From positions 992,001-1,056,000 of the forward strand of contig JAJNNX010000011.1 in the NCBI GenBank assembly GCA_023159155.1: a DNA stretch of 64,000 bases, given 5' to 3'. Both the position numbers and the translations under genes were made by a program. Each line of letters begins with the position of its first letter. Position 1 is the first letter of the stretch. This DNA is from Ustulina deusta. Its lineage: Eukaryota; Ascomycota; Sordariomycetes; Xylariales; Xylariaceae. This document shows, in pieces, positions 35,300-48,000 of the stretch. The notes beneath the pieces are model-generated. The model did not search any database and was not told where the DNA came from. It was given only the letters and a program-made list of their open reading frames with translations.

Positions 35300-36200
35300 T
35301 TCTGCAGTTGGCCATGGATCTCGAGTTCTTTGAAGACGTCGTTAGCGACAATGACGAAATTGCCCTGACTCCTGCCGATATGTCGGAATCCACTCTTAGT
35401 TCGATTGTACACTATTCAACGATGGATCGTTTCAACTTCTGATCTTTCTCTAGACTATGATGTGTCCACTCCGGTGTTAGTTGCTGTCGCGAGTTATTCA
35501 GATATGAGAATATGAAATTTATATCCGCACACTTGAGCGGCGTGGTTGTGATTCGTGCTTGCGCTTGTAGCCTGCTCTACCCACATGGTAATCTAAATGT
35601 TAACCAAGCTGCTCTCTGCCGTTCCACTCCTCATCCAGAGCTCATAACAACGATGTCGGCTCTTCTTGACTGAGTCCGCTCGCTTGGCCCATTGAACGCA
35701 GCAAGGGTATGCGCGGTTCTTGGAGACCGTTGTCAAGTTGTGTCAGCTTTCGTATATAACCATCGAACAATCTTTACCTAGGTGTCTCTCAGCTTTTTGG
35801 ACGGATAGGTAGTCCTAGGACTAATTTTACAAGCACCAACCTCTAAGTGCTGATATGCAAAAGACCCCATTCGCTGAAGATTGGAGGCTCATAGGCCTAT
35901 CGCGAGGAAGTACATCGCATCGTAGCCCACTGATACCACGGCGGGGCAGCACCGGTGATCTGTATTTCTAGACCAACCGAGTACGATCAAAACGGTTCCT
36001 GCCCCGACTTCTCCAAGTCCCGAGTTTAAATTGATCATCACTATTGTGAGGCCACCGACTAGTCATATAGGTATTGTAACCAATGATGGAAGAGCGCCTC
36101 TGTGTCGCATGTAGTGGAAAGGTTGTCAGACTCATGCAGGTCCTACGATTATCTCAATTGACGGCGGTGGAGGTACGGTCTGAGCTACTATTTACAGAGC
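35300..36200 (+). pseudogene. patatin-like phospholipase pseudogene
   Basis: From 35314 a frame reads MDLEFFEDVVSDNDEIAL and TPADMSESTLSSIVHY. Broken frames then carry protein-like pieces: DYDVSTPVLVAVASYSDMRI (about 35456), PELITTMSALLD and RSLGPLNAARVCAV (about 35635–35715). Near 36145 TIISIDGGGG matches the oxyanion-hole loop (DGGGxxG) at the start of fungal patatin-like domains, preceded by a cysteine-containing segment WKGCQTHAG of the type that often comes just before it. In-frame stops include TAG just before WKGC. The rest of the patatin domain (GxSxG, DGG) cannot be found downstream, so the gene is both mutated and truncated. Intact relatives hydrolyse phospholipids and in fungi are often fused to NLR-type modules. 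Confidence 0.4.
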
Positions 36201-36540
36201 AAAGCGGCATTGATAATTTATGAGAGTATCATGTAAACACACTGACTGCTTGTCATTCGTAGCATCACGTCGCTTAGGGTTCATACAGTCCTTCTCGCTG
36301 TATTATTGATTACGTGAGTGCACTTCCGCCCCAGCCATCACCAGCCCCTGGCGTCTATGTCAGCATTGATTGCAAACAACGAAATCCTACGCAGACGGGG
36401 TACGTATAGATACATAGAAGTAGGGAATCAAGTCTAACCGCATTCCTTGGATCCTAAAAGGATCTGTTCTATGTTTGCTGCTACCAATAAAATACAGAAG
36501 ATCACATACATATGCCTAGTAAAAACAAAAACCCCAGCAA

Positions 36541-38273
36541 CTACGAAGCCATGATAGTTTTCCCGCCGTCTTCCGTGATACGTGCTCTCACGTTCACCCT
36601 CAACACACGATGCGCCAATTGCCTCGGTGTGACCTTCAAGTCCTGCTTTTCCAGCGACACGATGGCACTCGGAGCAAAGACCAAAGCCTCGCCCTTTCGC
36701 AGCCCTACTATCTTCGCGAACAGGTCGAGGATAGGATCGTCCGGCGACACGGAAATGCCGCGCAGACCGTGGCGGTTGGCCTCCTCCTCCTCCTCCCCGT
36801 CATGAATTTCCACATCCTTACCCTTACTGGTAAGTTTCGACACTTTGGAAATCCCCGCCAAATGTTTCGTCAAAACATTAAGCCAGTCGGGGGAACTAAA
36901 GCGATGCACGATCGTAATGCTGCACAGGTCCAGCAGCTTGGGCGATATCGTCGGCTCCTGCGTGGATATGACGATTCGAGCACCCAGGTGGCGCTGAAAC
37001 CGGATGGCTGCAAGCAGGCTATTTGTCAAGACCTCTGAGTCCGACGTCTCGCCCATGTATCTGTGGGCCTCGTCCAGCGCGATGATCCGCCCGAGAGAGC
37101 GGTCCTGAGCTAGGAATATGGACAGGCAGATGTTGAACAGCGCACAGGCCATGGAGGTGGTCACGCACGGGCACGAAAGATCAACAATTAGAAGTTCGCC
37201 AGCCTATCAACCGTTGATTAGTAAAAAGTGGCCAAGGGGCTGAGAAGATTACATGGAGGCCGACGCTTACTTTGGGCGTCCAGTCAGTCCCACGTTGCGC
37301 GGCATTGCGCCTCATGAGGGGGTCCACCTGACTTTGGACCATGAAGCTTTCCAATGTATCCAAACGTTGCCGAAGGCCTCGTTTCTGGTCGGCGCTTAAT
37401 TGCTCTGCCTCAAGCTTGGTTTTGAATTCATGATAGTTGAATCTGCCCGGGTTATTCTGCTGACTGAGACGCATGTCCCTCAGTATCCTTTGAATCACCT
37501 GGGCATACAGAGGTTGGTTCTTGTCGAATGCCATAAGTTCTAGCATACGCTTTGTGTTGAGGTCTGCCTGGTCTAGGCGTAGAGCCTCAACTGTAACGTG
37601 GTCGAGCTTGCTGTACGACTCCTATGCTGGATTAGAAGAGGGGATGAGACGGAGAATGTGCCGAAAATACCTTTATAACCCTAATATTGGTAGGAGAGCA
37701 TAATACTCTCACACTAATGGCCGGGTCACTACCTAGGTAGGCGGCCTCGCACGGAGCAACGCTCCAGTCGGATGCGTAATCATCATAGTGGAAGACAATT
37801 CCCGTCAATGGACGAGGGAGACAACCAAGTCTATCTGATTGTATCAAACAGTTCTCGAGAATACAAGAGAGTGTGTGACTCTTCCCTGACCCTTGGCTAC
37901 CACAGATGAAGACGCTAGAAGGCGTTGCAACGTTGTAGAAGATACGCGGATCGCGGGATGATTTCCGAAGGCTGTGTACATCTCCAGCTAGGAGTCCGTA
38001 TTGGGAAAAGGGTGGTGCGGAGGCTGGTGTTGCTAATTTTTTCGCATGTTTTAAGACGGGATGTGTGAACAAAGGGGCGGTATTGATTTCGCTCAGCTCA
38101 TCTGTCGTTGGCTTCCGAATGAGCAAGCTTAGCTGTTGTTTCAAAATCTCATCATCATCTTCGTCACTTTCTCGAACTTCATTGTCACTAGAAGCTGTAT
38201 TTGTCGATTTGCAGCTCATGAATGAGCGAGTTGGCGATAACCCAGTCCCGAGAGAGACACCTTGCGTGGCCAT
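36541..38273 (-). CDS. HerA/FtsK-like P-loop ATPase of unknown function
   Basis: Three exons on the minus strand, 38273–37671, 37621–37271 and 37203–36541 (introns of 49 and 67 bp, both phase 0), encode 538 residues. Residues about 124–133 are a Walker A motif (CGSQGSGKSHT), and 358–366 a Walker B ending IIALDEAHRYM; ARIVISTQEPTISP resembles the sensor strand of HerA/VirB4-type ATPases. A region of about 70 residues with charged helices (HEFKTKLEAEQLSADQKRG) sits between them. The N-terminus has an acidic patch (ESDEDDDEI) and the C-terminal third an acidic run (DGEEEEEA). The family is known in ascomycetes as unnamed P-loop proteins; I cannot assign a substrate. The gene is divergent from the GNAT–ankyrin gene with 0.8 kb between them. 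Confidence 0.75.
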
Positions 38274-39072
38274 GGCGTTTACTATTGGAATTCCAAAGTC
38301 TCAGTGGTAGAAGGGTATCCACGGGGTGATATGCAGGTTTGGTAGGGTAGGAATAGAAGCTAGAGCTGTATTTGCTTGAACTCAACAGTGTCATCAAAAG
38401 CGCACCGATGGCGTTCCAGGAGTTATATACACGTGGAAACGTGCTGCCTAGCGGGCAGGAAAGCGAAGAAACGCATGGCCATGAATGGTCCCGTCTCGTA
38501 AAATTTGCTAATTCTAGACAATACTATCGACGGCAAGGCTAATTATCGAATGGGTAGGACTTGACAATTCCACGGGCCGTTGCATCGTCGCATCGAAGTT
38601 TCGCCGTTGTTCCATGGCACCGAGGTATTGGAGACAAACGGAGCGAAGCTAACCGAGACATATTTGCAAGGTAGAGGCGAAGTACTTACGAAATACTTCA
38701 ACCCAATATCTAGTATGTGACCTTATTTTCAGGACTGTCCGCACAATGCCGTTTGCAGAAACAAACAGATAGTGACCTCGAAGTGTCTCGGGGAGTGTAA
38801 GCCGTCGGGACCGGGTGGGGACGGGTATGTACGGCACTTCATGCATAACACTACTTCGGCTCTTGGCGCGGTGAGTGGGCAGGTGCTAACGCTTGGGGAA
38901 GGCACAGTCAGATTCCAACTATTTTTAGCTAGTGGGCTTCATCCACTTACACAGAGATTTAAAGCATACGGCTGGTACATGGCCTTCCCTGTCATCCGTG
39001 CCATTTCACAGCATACCCTCTACACTTTTCGAGCTTCTTGTCTGGAGAGCGTTCTTTAGGGTTAGCGACACC
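38274..39072. promoter_or_regulatory. divergent promoter region, ATPase and GNAT–ankyrin genes
   Basis: This 799-bp stretch holds no gene and separates two divergent starts. A frame runs on upstream from the GNAT–ankyrin ATG to 38932 but lacks coding character there. No clear operator is seen. Confidence 0.4.
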
Positions 39073-40968
39073 ATGAGTACTGCTAAGCGAGATCGCACTT
39101 CAGGCGCGGGGGAAGGTCGTCACGAGTCCGGTAGCGCCGCTGCGGGGAAACTACCAGGACAACGGCACAGCGATGAAGTCCAAGTCACCGTCAAAGTCTA
39201 TTCTGACGATGACGAACGGGAAGACGACAATAGTCCCAACTGTGCGGATGGGGACGACACGTCGGATGAAGACGACGATTTCCCTACGACGCTATTTGAC
39301 GCGTTCGGAGAGCAGAGGTGGTGCAAGCAGATCAATGGCTTCGCGAATGTGGGCCAAAGTCGGGTCGCTGACTCTGATGCCAAGTTGCTCAGACGCGATT
39401 CTATGAGAAGTGCCTTCTGGACTGAGATGGAAGAGCTTTGTGAAGAAACTTCCTTGCTCGCATTTGAGCTCTTTGACAGGTACGGTCGCTTGAACCGTGA
39501 GTACGGCGAACATGAGATCAGGAAAGGGTCTGGTATCTGGGGCAAAGAGCTTGATCATGGCGATATTCTCATGATCGAAAACATTCATATTGAACCTCTT
39601 TGGCGTCGCCAGGGGGTGGGAGCCAAGCTCGTTAGCGCAGTATTGGATAAGGCGCGACACGAGTCAAACGGCTTTTTTGCCTTCGTCAATCCTATGCATC
39701 TCACTCAAGAGACGACCCGTAACGACGAGAAGCCAGATTCGGGCACTATTTGCGAGCAATCCGAGAACTTCAAGCACTTCTTTCGGTCGTTGGGTTTCAG
39801 AAGAGTAGGGACTTCAGGATGGCTAGCCTTTACTGATAACGATTCTCATCCTTCACGGCATTTGGATAAAGCACAAGATTGGGATGCCCCAGTACAGTTG
39901 AAAGGGGAGCAAATCACCCCTGAACCAATACGTACGATCCTGAGCTCCTTATCCGACTCCTCAATCTCCGGTGCAGAATGCGTCTCTAAAATGGAGGAGG
40001 TGTTTGCTGTGGAAGAAAATGCGCCATTGCAGCTGTATACCGACGAAATTGGCAACACGATTCTCCACATGGCCGCCATAGGCAGGAAAGCAGAACCGAT
40101 TTCATATATCATGTCCAGGATTCCCCAGCTAGCAGAAAAACGTAACTCCGACGGCCACACGCCCTTGGAAGCACTGCAGAGCAGCCTGGACCAACAGAGA
40201 ACAAGGCGATTCGGAGGAGGGGTCAGAGTAGTCATCGACGTGATATCAGATAACTTTACAGGCTTCTGCCAATCTGACATTGAGTGTCTCACAGCTCTAA
40301 CAGGTACAGAAATATTTGATCTCACCAAGCTCTCAGACCGAGATATATGGGCAGTCTCGTCGGCGACAGATGAAATGGCTAGCAGAGTCCGCGAGGCTAA
40401 TCCGATCCGCAACGCACTGCGACTAAAGTACGGCTGCACCTGCGGGCAGTGCATTGGTGGATTCCTAAGTCCCAGGATGCAATTCGCACTACTCTCCCAG
40501 GCCGAGATTCAGTATGATACCTTGAACGACTATCCGGGCCCCCATTGCAGCGGTGAGGATTGGGTCGCGCTCAACGATGATGTCTTAGGTCATCTCCCCA
40601 GGGCAGCTCAGCAAAACCTCGTAACCAACAAATCCATGAGACAGGGTTTCATCAATATGTGTCAGCACATCGCTCGTTGTCTTAGGAAGAAACGGCTACC
40701 TAATACAGCGACAATTCTTGACTTCTATCAAGACGAAGTAAGCGAGTGGCCGCCAGTAACGAGAAACTACCTTCAACGAGGCGGTACGGTGGCGGCTGTG
40801 GCCATGATGCTTTTTGACAGGGTTATTAACCAGGATGAATGGGCTGGTGATAAAACAATGATGGAGACGTTTGAAGATGATATAAATCAGCTCCCCGCCT
40901 GCCGGAATGACCACGAGTTTGGTTTTGTAAGGGCCATGTGCGGATACGAGGAGATCTTCACCGGGTAG
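39073..40968 (+). CDS. GNAT N-acetyltransferase–ankyrin protein
   Basis: A single exon of 632 codons (631 residues). The ATG at 39073 (GACACCATGAGT) starts a hydrophilic N-terminus with an acidic tract (DDDEREDDNS, DGDDTSDEDDDF). Residues about 110–270 are a GNAT-type fold: LMIENIHIEPLWRRQGVGAK contains the acetyl-CoA pyrophosphate loop RRQGVG (about 178–183), and FFRSLGFRRVG is the typical C-terminal strand. Residues about 320–375 look like two ankyrin repeats (GNTILHMAAIG, NSDGHTPLEAL). The C-terminal 200 residues contain a Cys pair (CTCGQC, about 455–460), PGPHCSGEDW and long helices; function unknown. Family members are common and multi-copy in filamentous ascomycetes. Acetyl transfer is plausible from the intact loop, but the acceptor is unknown. 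A RIP-marked fragment of a sister copy lies at 49860–50070. Confidence 0.8.
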   Translation: MSTAKRDRTSGAGEGRHESGSAAAGKLPGQRHSDEVQVTVKVYSDDDEREDDNSPNCADGDDTSDEDDDFPTTLFDAFGEQRWCKQINGFANVGQSRVADSDAKLLRRDSMRSAFWTEMEELCEETSLLAFELFDRYGRLNREYGEHEIRKGSGIWGKELDHGDILMIENIHIEPLWRRQGVGAKLVSAVLDKARHESNGFFAFVNPMHLTQETTRNDEKPDSGTICEQSENFKHFFRSLGFRRVGTSGWLAFTDNDSHPSRHLDKAQDWDAPVQLKGEQITPEPIRTILSSLSDSSISGAECVSKMEEVFAVEENAPLQLYTDEIGNTILHMAAIGRKAEPISYIMSRIPQLAEKRNSDGHTPLEALQSSLDQQRTRRFGGGVRVVIDVISDNFTGFCQSDIECLTALTGTEIFDLTKLSDRDIWAVSSATDEMASRVREANPIRNALRLKYGCTCGQCIGGFLSPRMQFALLSQAEIQYDTLNDYPGPHCSGEDWVALNDDVLGHLPRAAQQNLVTNKSMRQGFINMCQHIARCLRKKRLPNTATILDFYQDEVSEWPPVTRNYLQRGGTVAAVAMMLFDRVINQDEWAGDKTMMETFEDDINQLPACRNDHEFGFVRAMCGYEEIFTG

Positions 40969-41416
40969 TACCTTGAGATCTAGGGGAAGGGATAGAGTAG
41001 TCGTGAATACCTAACATTGGCAAGTATGGAGGCTATGCAACGAAGCATGATCTATATCTGGTGTGTTCGAATTGTGCATGCACTCCCAGGCAAAAACTAC
41101 CGGTAGTACTTAGGAGGTAATACAGCTCGGAGCGTGAGCAGCCAGATAGAGTCTGTTTAAGCACGAGGGCACGAGACTACGCTGCAGCCGTGGTAGTTTT
41201 AAGTGAGGGAGCTATATTGTATGGACTTGGGTGATGGCGAGGTGTGAAATCTTGTCTACACCAGGTAGGTAGTGTAGGTAGGTAGGCGCCCCGGCCGAAA
41301 ACCCCCGTTGCAAACGCACTCCATTTATCGACCAACTAGCCCCAAGACATTCGCTACACAGTCCCCTGCTGTAACCACTCGTGTGGCTCTCAACTGAGCT
41401 GGGAGGCTTTAGCAGC
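40969..41416. other. intergenic between convergent genes
   Basis: No gene is seen. TAGGTAGG repeats occur at about 41262–41284. Both neighbours end here. Confidence 0.4.
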
Positions 41417-41719
41417 TTAGCTACAGCTACCAGACCTCACTTCAGAGTTGGTTCCCACGTCCTTGAAGATATTGTTCGGAAAGTGGGTGGTGTGGGCGTT
41501 CCATTTCTTCTCGCCACTGCTTCCTCGAATCCAAACACAGGAGTTGTCGTCCGAATCAGCGTTCCATTTTGCTGAAGCGCAGTCAACTGCAGCTTGCCAG
41601 CTGTTATTAAGGTTGTACATGCCGGTAATGCCGCCGCCAAACTTCTTCTTTTTCCAGCAAGTCAACTGGATGGCATTGGTGACCGAGGCGATAAGGAGGA
41701 CAGCTGCTGCAAACTTCAT
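41417..41719 (-). CDS. small secreted cysteine-containing protein
   Basis: A 100-residue protein on the minus strand. It starts with a good signal peptide, MKFAAAVLLIASVTNA (cleavage probably after NA), followed by a mature part of about 84 residues with four cysteines at 21, 47, 61 and 99, enough for two disulfides, and a basic patch KKKKFGGG. No known domain is recognised. Size, secretion and even cysteine number are typical of fungal effector-like proteins, but other roles (cell-wall or antimicrobial) fit equally well. The frame extends 88 codons further upstream, but that part reads as promoter: it includes the duplicated segment described at 41743–42030. The gene lies about 370 bases from the end of a RIP-destroyed LINE, a common setting for fast-evolving secreted proteins. 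Confidence 0.65.
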   Translation of the reverse strand: MKFAAAVLLIASVTNAIQLTCWKKKKFGGGITGMYNLNNSWQAAVDCASAKWNADSDDNSCVWIRGSSGEKKWNAHTTHFPNNIFKDVGTNSEVRSGSCS

Positions 41720-41742
41720 ATTGAGCGAGTTGTCTATGTATG

Positions 41743-42030
41743 ATAGAGTTCTGATTAGCTTCGAGCGATGAAAGAGTGGTAAATATATGGAAGAAGAGAT
41801 CAAACTAACTTTTGCAAATCGTGTTGCTGATGGGTGGTTTATACTGTTCAGAATAACGGCCGGTTGGGAGTTTAACTGACGGTGCAAGCTGATGTGTGTG
41901 TGTTTGGTGTGTGATAGAGTTCCGTTCGGTTTCTTGAGATCAAAGATTGACAAAGATAGAAGAAGTGCTGCTGATGAGATCAAACTGACTTTGGTAAATC
42001 GTGTCGCGGATGGGCGACTTTATACTTCTC
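41743..42030. repeat. imperfect direct duplication upstream of the secreted-protein gene
   Basis: Two diverged copies with an offset of about 175 bases. GATAGAGTTC occurs at 41743 and 41916. GATCAAACT, ACTTT, CAAATCGTGT / TAAATCGTGT, GATGGG and TTTATAC follow in the same order at 41797–41850 and 41971–42028. This looks like a tandem duplication of the promoter or leader that has since diverged. Confidence 0.55.
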
Positions 42031-42091
42031 AGAGTATAGAGCGACCTATCTCTCGAGCGCGGGGACTTCTGAGTCGATCACGAGACTCGGC

Positions 42092-45000
42092 AGGTTCTTT
42101 TAGCGATTGATTGATTGATTGATTATGTTTAACGTTGGTACGGGGTGCTGTAGCACTATATCGTAAACCTCCCTAGAAGTATTAAAATATAGCAAGCTTT
42201 ATCTAGTTTTATTATAGTAGGATATAGTATTATAAAAGTTCTATATTAAATATAATTTTTTTTTATAGTATTAGGTATAATACTAGATTGTGCTTTTGTA
42301 AGCTTAATATATTGTTGCTTGTAGTTACTACGTTTTAATCTTTTAAACTAAAAGTTAGGTGTTTTTTTGTTAAGTTGTTAGGTTTGTTTAGTATTATTTA
42401 TAGGTTTGGGCTTTTATTTTTGCTTTATGTTAGTTTTTGTTAGGGGGCTTGCCGGGGCAAGCGGTTATATAGTGCTACTTTTGTAGCTGTTTTTAATGTT
42501 TTGTATTTTTTATATATTTTTAGGATTATTTGTTTTAAAGTTTTAAAAATATATAAAAAAAAAAAAAGTTTTTTTTAGTATTAGATTTATTTTATAAAAA
42601 TAATAATTATATTGCTTTTGCTTCCTAGGGCTTAAAAAAGAACTATTTTTAGTTTTTTTTTACTATTTTTTTTTTGTTTAAGTTTGCTTTTTATAATATG
42701 TTTTTTTTTATATAGTATTACTTATTTTTTAGTTAGAATAATAAATATATTTTATTATAATAGCTTATAATTTAGTAAAATTTTTAAAATACTAAAAAGT
42801 TTTAGATTAACTAAATCTAATACTTATATATATTTATTATATTTTAAAGTTTTATTTTATAAAATATTATAGGCTAGCTATATTTTAGCTATTTTATATT
42901 ATTATATTTTTTTTTTAGTTTGGGTAGTTTTAGCTAGTTAATTATATAAGCTCTAATAATTTTGTAATATATTATATATTCTAGGCTTTTTTTTTTTTTT
43001 CTGCTAAAGTAAAAAATATAAGTATAATAAACCTTTATATTAATATAATTAAATTTGTTATAGTATTACTTATAGTTTTTATAGGCTATTATAGTATTAA
43101 AGTACTAGTTTAAAGTTTTTTTAAGTAGGTATAATATTTTAAAGTATTTATTTAGCCTATATTTAATATTAATAGCTTTAAAACTACTAAAAATATTAAT
43201 ATTTTAGTTTTTTAGTTAGTTATTTGTTATTTGTTTAATAGTTAACCGGTTATTTTTTTTAAGGCTAGCTGCTATAAGTGTTAACTTTAGGTTTAAAAGG
43301 CCTTTTTTTGCTCCAAGCTTTACTAGTTTGTTTACTTTTTTGTTTTTTTTAATATTATAATACTTTAAGCTTTAGTATAGTATAATATTATACTATTTTA
43401 TAAATTTATATATTTTAATAAAAACTTATTATAATATTATTAAAGTATTTTTTTAAGCATATATTAGTATTATTATATTATTAGCGCAGAGTATGATTGT
43501 AGTATTGGTTAGGTATTTTTATGTAGTATTTTAAAGGCCCCTAAGGGCCCCTAGTACTTCTGTATTAAATACTACGCTATAAGGGTTTAGGCCTTCTGGT
43601 TTTTTTATTGTTAATATTTATTTTTTATATATAATATATTTATAGCTTAGTTTTTTGCTTGTTTTTAACCTGTTAATAAAAATTGTTATATTAAAAATAA
43701 AACGTTTAGCGAATTACTACTTAAAAGCTTTTATTGTTGTTTTTTTATTAATATTATTTATAAAGCTTGTTTATAATCCTAAGGAAAATCTAGGCAAATA
43801 TAATATTATTTTTTTAATATTTAGTAGAAAACTTGCTACTATTTGAAAGCTAGTGTATGCTTGCTATTGCTATCTAGTTTTTTTGCTTTATTAGATTATT
43901 TTTAGTGCTAATCTTAGTACTAAAAAGTAGGTCTTATGAACTGTTTTAATTTTAAAAGTATGTTTAAGTTTGGTTTGTTCTAGGGTAATATTTACGGTTG
44001 GTATTTTGCTAGTTATAAAAAGGGTGTGCTTAGGGAACGTTTTTTATATAGGTAGTACTTTTTGAGCAGCCCTTAAAAGTATATGTTGTATTGTTTATAT
44101 ATAGCTTTTTAGTTTTATATTTATTATTTATTAATAGTTGTTTGTTGTTTTGCTTGCTGGTTTTTTTTTTTTTTTATATTATGCTTTATATTTATATAGA
44201 AGTACTAGTATTAGAACTAAGTTAATTATCTTTTATAGGCCGGCCGCTAGGGGGCCCCTAACTATAGCTATAATAGCTTTAATATAGTTAGTTATTTTGG
44301 ATCTTTTAGCTGTTTTTTCTTTAATATATTGGCAAAACTGGAGTTTCTGGTTTAGGTACATTCCTAGCTAGCGTAGGGCTAGTATTTTATGTGGTTTAAA
44401 AGGGTTGACTATTAGGGTTAGAAATATTTTTGTGCTATTTTTAAAGTTAATTATAAGGTTGGCTTGAGATCTATTACGTATAAAATATATAGCTTTTATT
44501 TTTTTAGAAGCAAAAGCAATTTTGTTAGTTTGGCTATATTCTAAGATTTTATTAATTTGTTTTTTAGCTTTATATATGTTTTGTTTTAAAGTTTTTTTTA
44601 TAATTAGTATTATTATATTGTTAGTATATTTTTATTTGTTTGGGTTATTACTTACTAATTTATATAAATATAGTATATAAAGTATTAGTAATACTAGAAA
44701 GCTTTATAAAATATTACAAGTAACTTTTTTAAGGTTTATTGTAGCGTTTTTAAAATATATAATAATTATTTATTTTAATAAAAAGTTTTTTATTAATTTA
44801 ATAATTATAGTAAGCTAGCTTTATTATATTATTTGGCTTATTAGGCGGTTTTTTAGCAGTATATTAAATATACTTTATATGTTTAAAATAACTAGTGTGG
44901 CTATTATCTTATTAGCAAAAACTAATTTAATATTATAAACTAAACTAGTTATTAGATCTATTATAAACTTTTTAAGTACTGCCCTAGTATATTATAGGTT

Positions 45001-48000
45001 TATTAAGCCAGCTTTAAGGGCTATTTATATTATTTTTTGTATTATAAATTGTTTAAAGCCTTTTTTAATGCATAAAAGTAGTATAATTAGTTTTTATAAC
45101 TTATATAAAGTAAAATTAGTTTTGTTAATTTTTAGTAGTATTACTACGCTGGCTTTTTTTTAGACTTTTAAAAAAACACTAAACTTAAAGCATTTTTTTA
45201 GTAGCTTTTGGTAGTACTTTTTAATAGCGGGCCATATTACGGTTAGGTACTTAATTATTATAAGGTCCTTTTTTAGAAAAATTAAGGTTATTTTTGTTAT
45301 ATAGCTACGCGCTTTTTTTATAGAAACAGATATATTTTAGAGTAGTTATAAAAACGTATTAGGTTTTAGAGGCTTAATATTTAATAGGTTATTTTACGTA
45401 TTAAATTTTTTAAGAATATTTTTAGTTAGATATTTTGTTTTTTTTTTTGCTTTAACTATAACTTTTTTTTTATTAATAAATAGTAGTGCTTTAATACTTC
45501 CTTTTTATTTGTACTAGTTTACTATTTTTATTAAGTTTTTATTATTTTTAGTATTGTTTATTTTATTTTTTTAATATTTTATTTTTGCTTTTTTTATTAT
45601 AGTAAGTAGCTAGCATTAAGTTATATTTATATTTTTAGTATTAAATAATATTTTAAATTCTATTTATGCTCTAGAGCACTTAAGTATCTACTATAGCAAT
45701 GCTTTGCTATATTTTCTGTTTTTAGTTCTTATAGTTTTTATATATTTTAATATAAAAGTAGTTAGTGCTCTAGTAGCTTTTTTTATTTTGTTGCAGGTTA
45801 TAATTTTTTTTATCTTTAGTAATATATAAGTCTGTATGCTAGTTAAGTTATATAATTTTTTAAAATCTTTATTTTTAATTAAAATTTTAGGTATTTTTTA
45901 TAGGGGTTATATTAGGCTATTTTATAGTAGTACAATCTATAATAGCTTATGGTTTAATAAAGTTTTTAGCTTTTTTGTTACTTAGCTATCTATAAAAAGA
46001 ATGTTTAAAAATAGTATATTTAATATATATCCCGCCTAATATATTGTTTTGCCTAGTTTTTTTATAAAATATATACCTATTTTAGCTAACTATTCTAAAA
46101 CTTTTTATTTTTTATATAACGTAGTAATGCCAGGTTCCTAGTCTAGGTATTAGGTATTTAGGTCTTTTATTACTAAGCAATTTTTTAGTAGTTCTAATGC
46201 AGTAATATAATTTATTACTATATTTATATTAGGTGCCCTATAATAAATAAAAAGTTTATATCTGTTTATTTTAAGCTATATAATGTTTTAGTAGTATATT
46301 AATGCTTTTTTTTTTATTATAAGACTTTTTTATATTTTAACATATATTATTACTTTAAGTTGGTTTATTTTTTTAGTATCCTAAGTATTTACTAGTCTAT
46401 AGTTTTAGTATTTTTAGTATATTTATATTTTTTTTTTTTTGTTTATTAATTTATAGTTTAATAATTATTACTATATTTATTTATTTTTTTTAGTACTTTT
46501 ATTAAAAAAATAAAATAATTATTTATATTATATCTAATGTTTTGGGTTACTATTTTTATTGCTTATATAAACAGTTCTATTATTTTTTTTTTAGTTTTGT
46601 TTAGTTATAGTTTAATTTTATTTTTATTTTTATTATTTTTTAGCTTAATAAGTTTATTAAAAGCTTATTATTAGTTTTTGGTTAGTTTTTATATTATTTT
46701 TTTTAATATATTTATAGGCTTTATAATACTATTTCTTATAAAAATTATTTTTGCTAGCTTTCTAATTTATAATAGAAGTATTAGTATAACTAGTAGTATA
46801 GTAATTAAGTAAGCAGTAATAATTTTTTTTATTATTTTTTTGTTGTCTGTTTTTCTAAAGGTTGTTCCTAACGAAGTATTGCTTAAAAAAATAGTAGTTT
46901 CGGTGCTAGACTTCTTTTGTAGCTGCTTTATAGGCATAAGAAAGGCCTTCTTTTTATTATTATTTTTTTGTTGTTTTAGCTTTTTAATAACTACTGCTTT
47001 TTTTTTTATTATAGTAGTTATATAAAGAAATTTTTTATTGTTATAATCTTTGCTTCCTGTTTATTATATAGCTTTAAGTTTGGCTTATAATAGTAGGATT
47101 ATTTTGCTGTTTATTTTGTATAGTTTACTAGAGTAGTTCTTATAGTTTATGGGGTATAAGCTATAATAGTTTGTATAGTACGGAAGTAATATATATATGC
47201 TATTATTTATAGGTTTATAGGCATTTGTTTATATGCTATAGTTCTTATAAAGGGGTTTTTTATTGCAGTGCTTTAATATATAGTATTTTTAATATTTAGG
47301 GTTGTAGCAAATAATTTAAACTTGTTTTTCTTTTTTATAAAAGAGTTTGCTAGCTAAGAATAGGCGGAATCTTTATACTAGTTCTTTAAAAGTAACTATT
47401 TATATAGTATTGCTAGTTTAGGGGTTAATATTTTTATAAAATATATATATATTAATTAAAGTAAAGCTTATTTATATTTTTATTTTTATTATTACTATTT
47501 TTTAAGTAATATTTATTAAATTTTTATTTAAATAATTAGTTATAAAAGCTAGGATTTAAAAAATTATATATATTGTTTATTCTTTAGGTAGCTTAACTAT
47601 ATAAGTTTAGAAAGTTTGCTTAATAATTTTAATGTTTTTTTTTTAAAAAATTAATTTTGTATTATTAAATCTATTGCTTTAATAGTTTAGCTTATTTTAG
47701 TAGGCTAGATTTTTTAAATAGCTTTGGTTAGTAATTAGAAATTTTGTAATAGTATAGTTCTAGCTATATAAACTATTGCCTATCGGAGGGCTGTTATTTT
47801 TTTTGTTTAGTTTTATTAAAATATAAGTATTTTTATAAAGTTTTTAGAGCTATATTATTATACTAGCGCTATATATAAAAAGTTTGTTTAATATTATTAA
47901 TATTATAGATTTAAGAACTAATTTAAGTAATAGTTTTGCTTTTTGTTTGGCTATTTTTATATATAACCTATTAGTTAATAAAGTATTTATTAATATTAAT

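Noticed and set aside
41720..41983. Longer N-terminus for the secreted protein
   Set aside because: The extra 88 codons cover the diverged promoter duplication and would bury the clear signal peptide at 41719.
43655..43846. Frames of 60-odd codons inside the dead LINE (also 46840–47025)
   Set aside because: Composed almost only of AT-rich codons (Leu, Ile, Phe, Lys), as expected of chance frames in RIP-mutated DNA.
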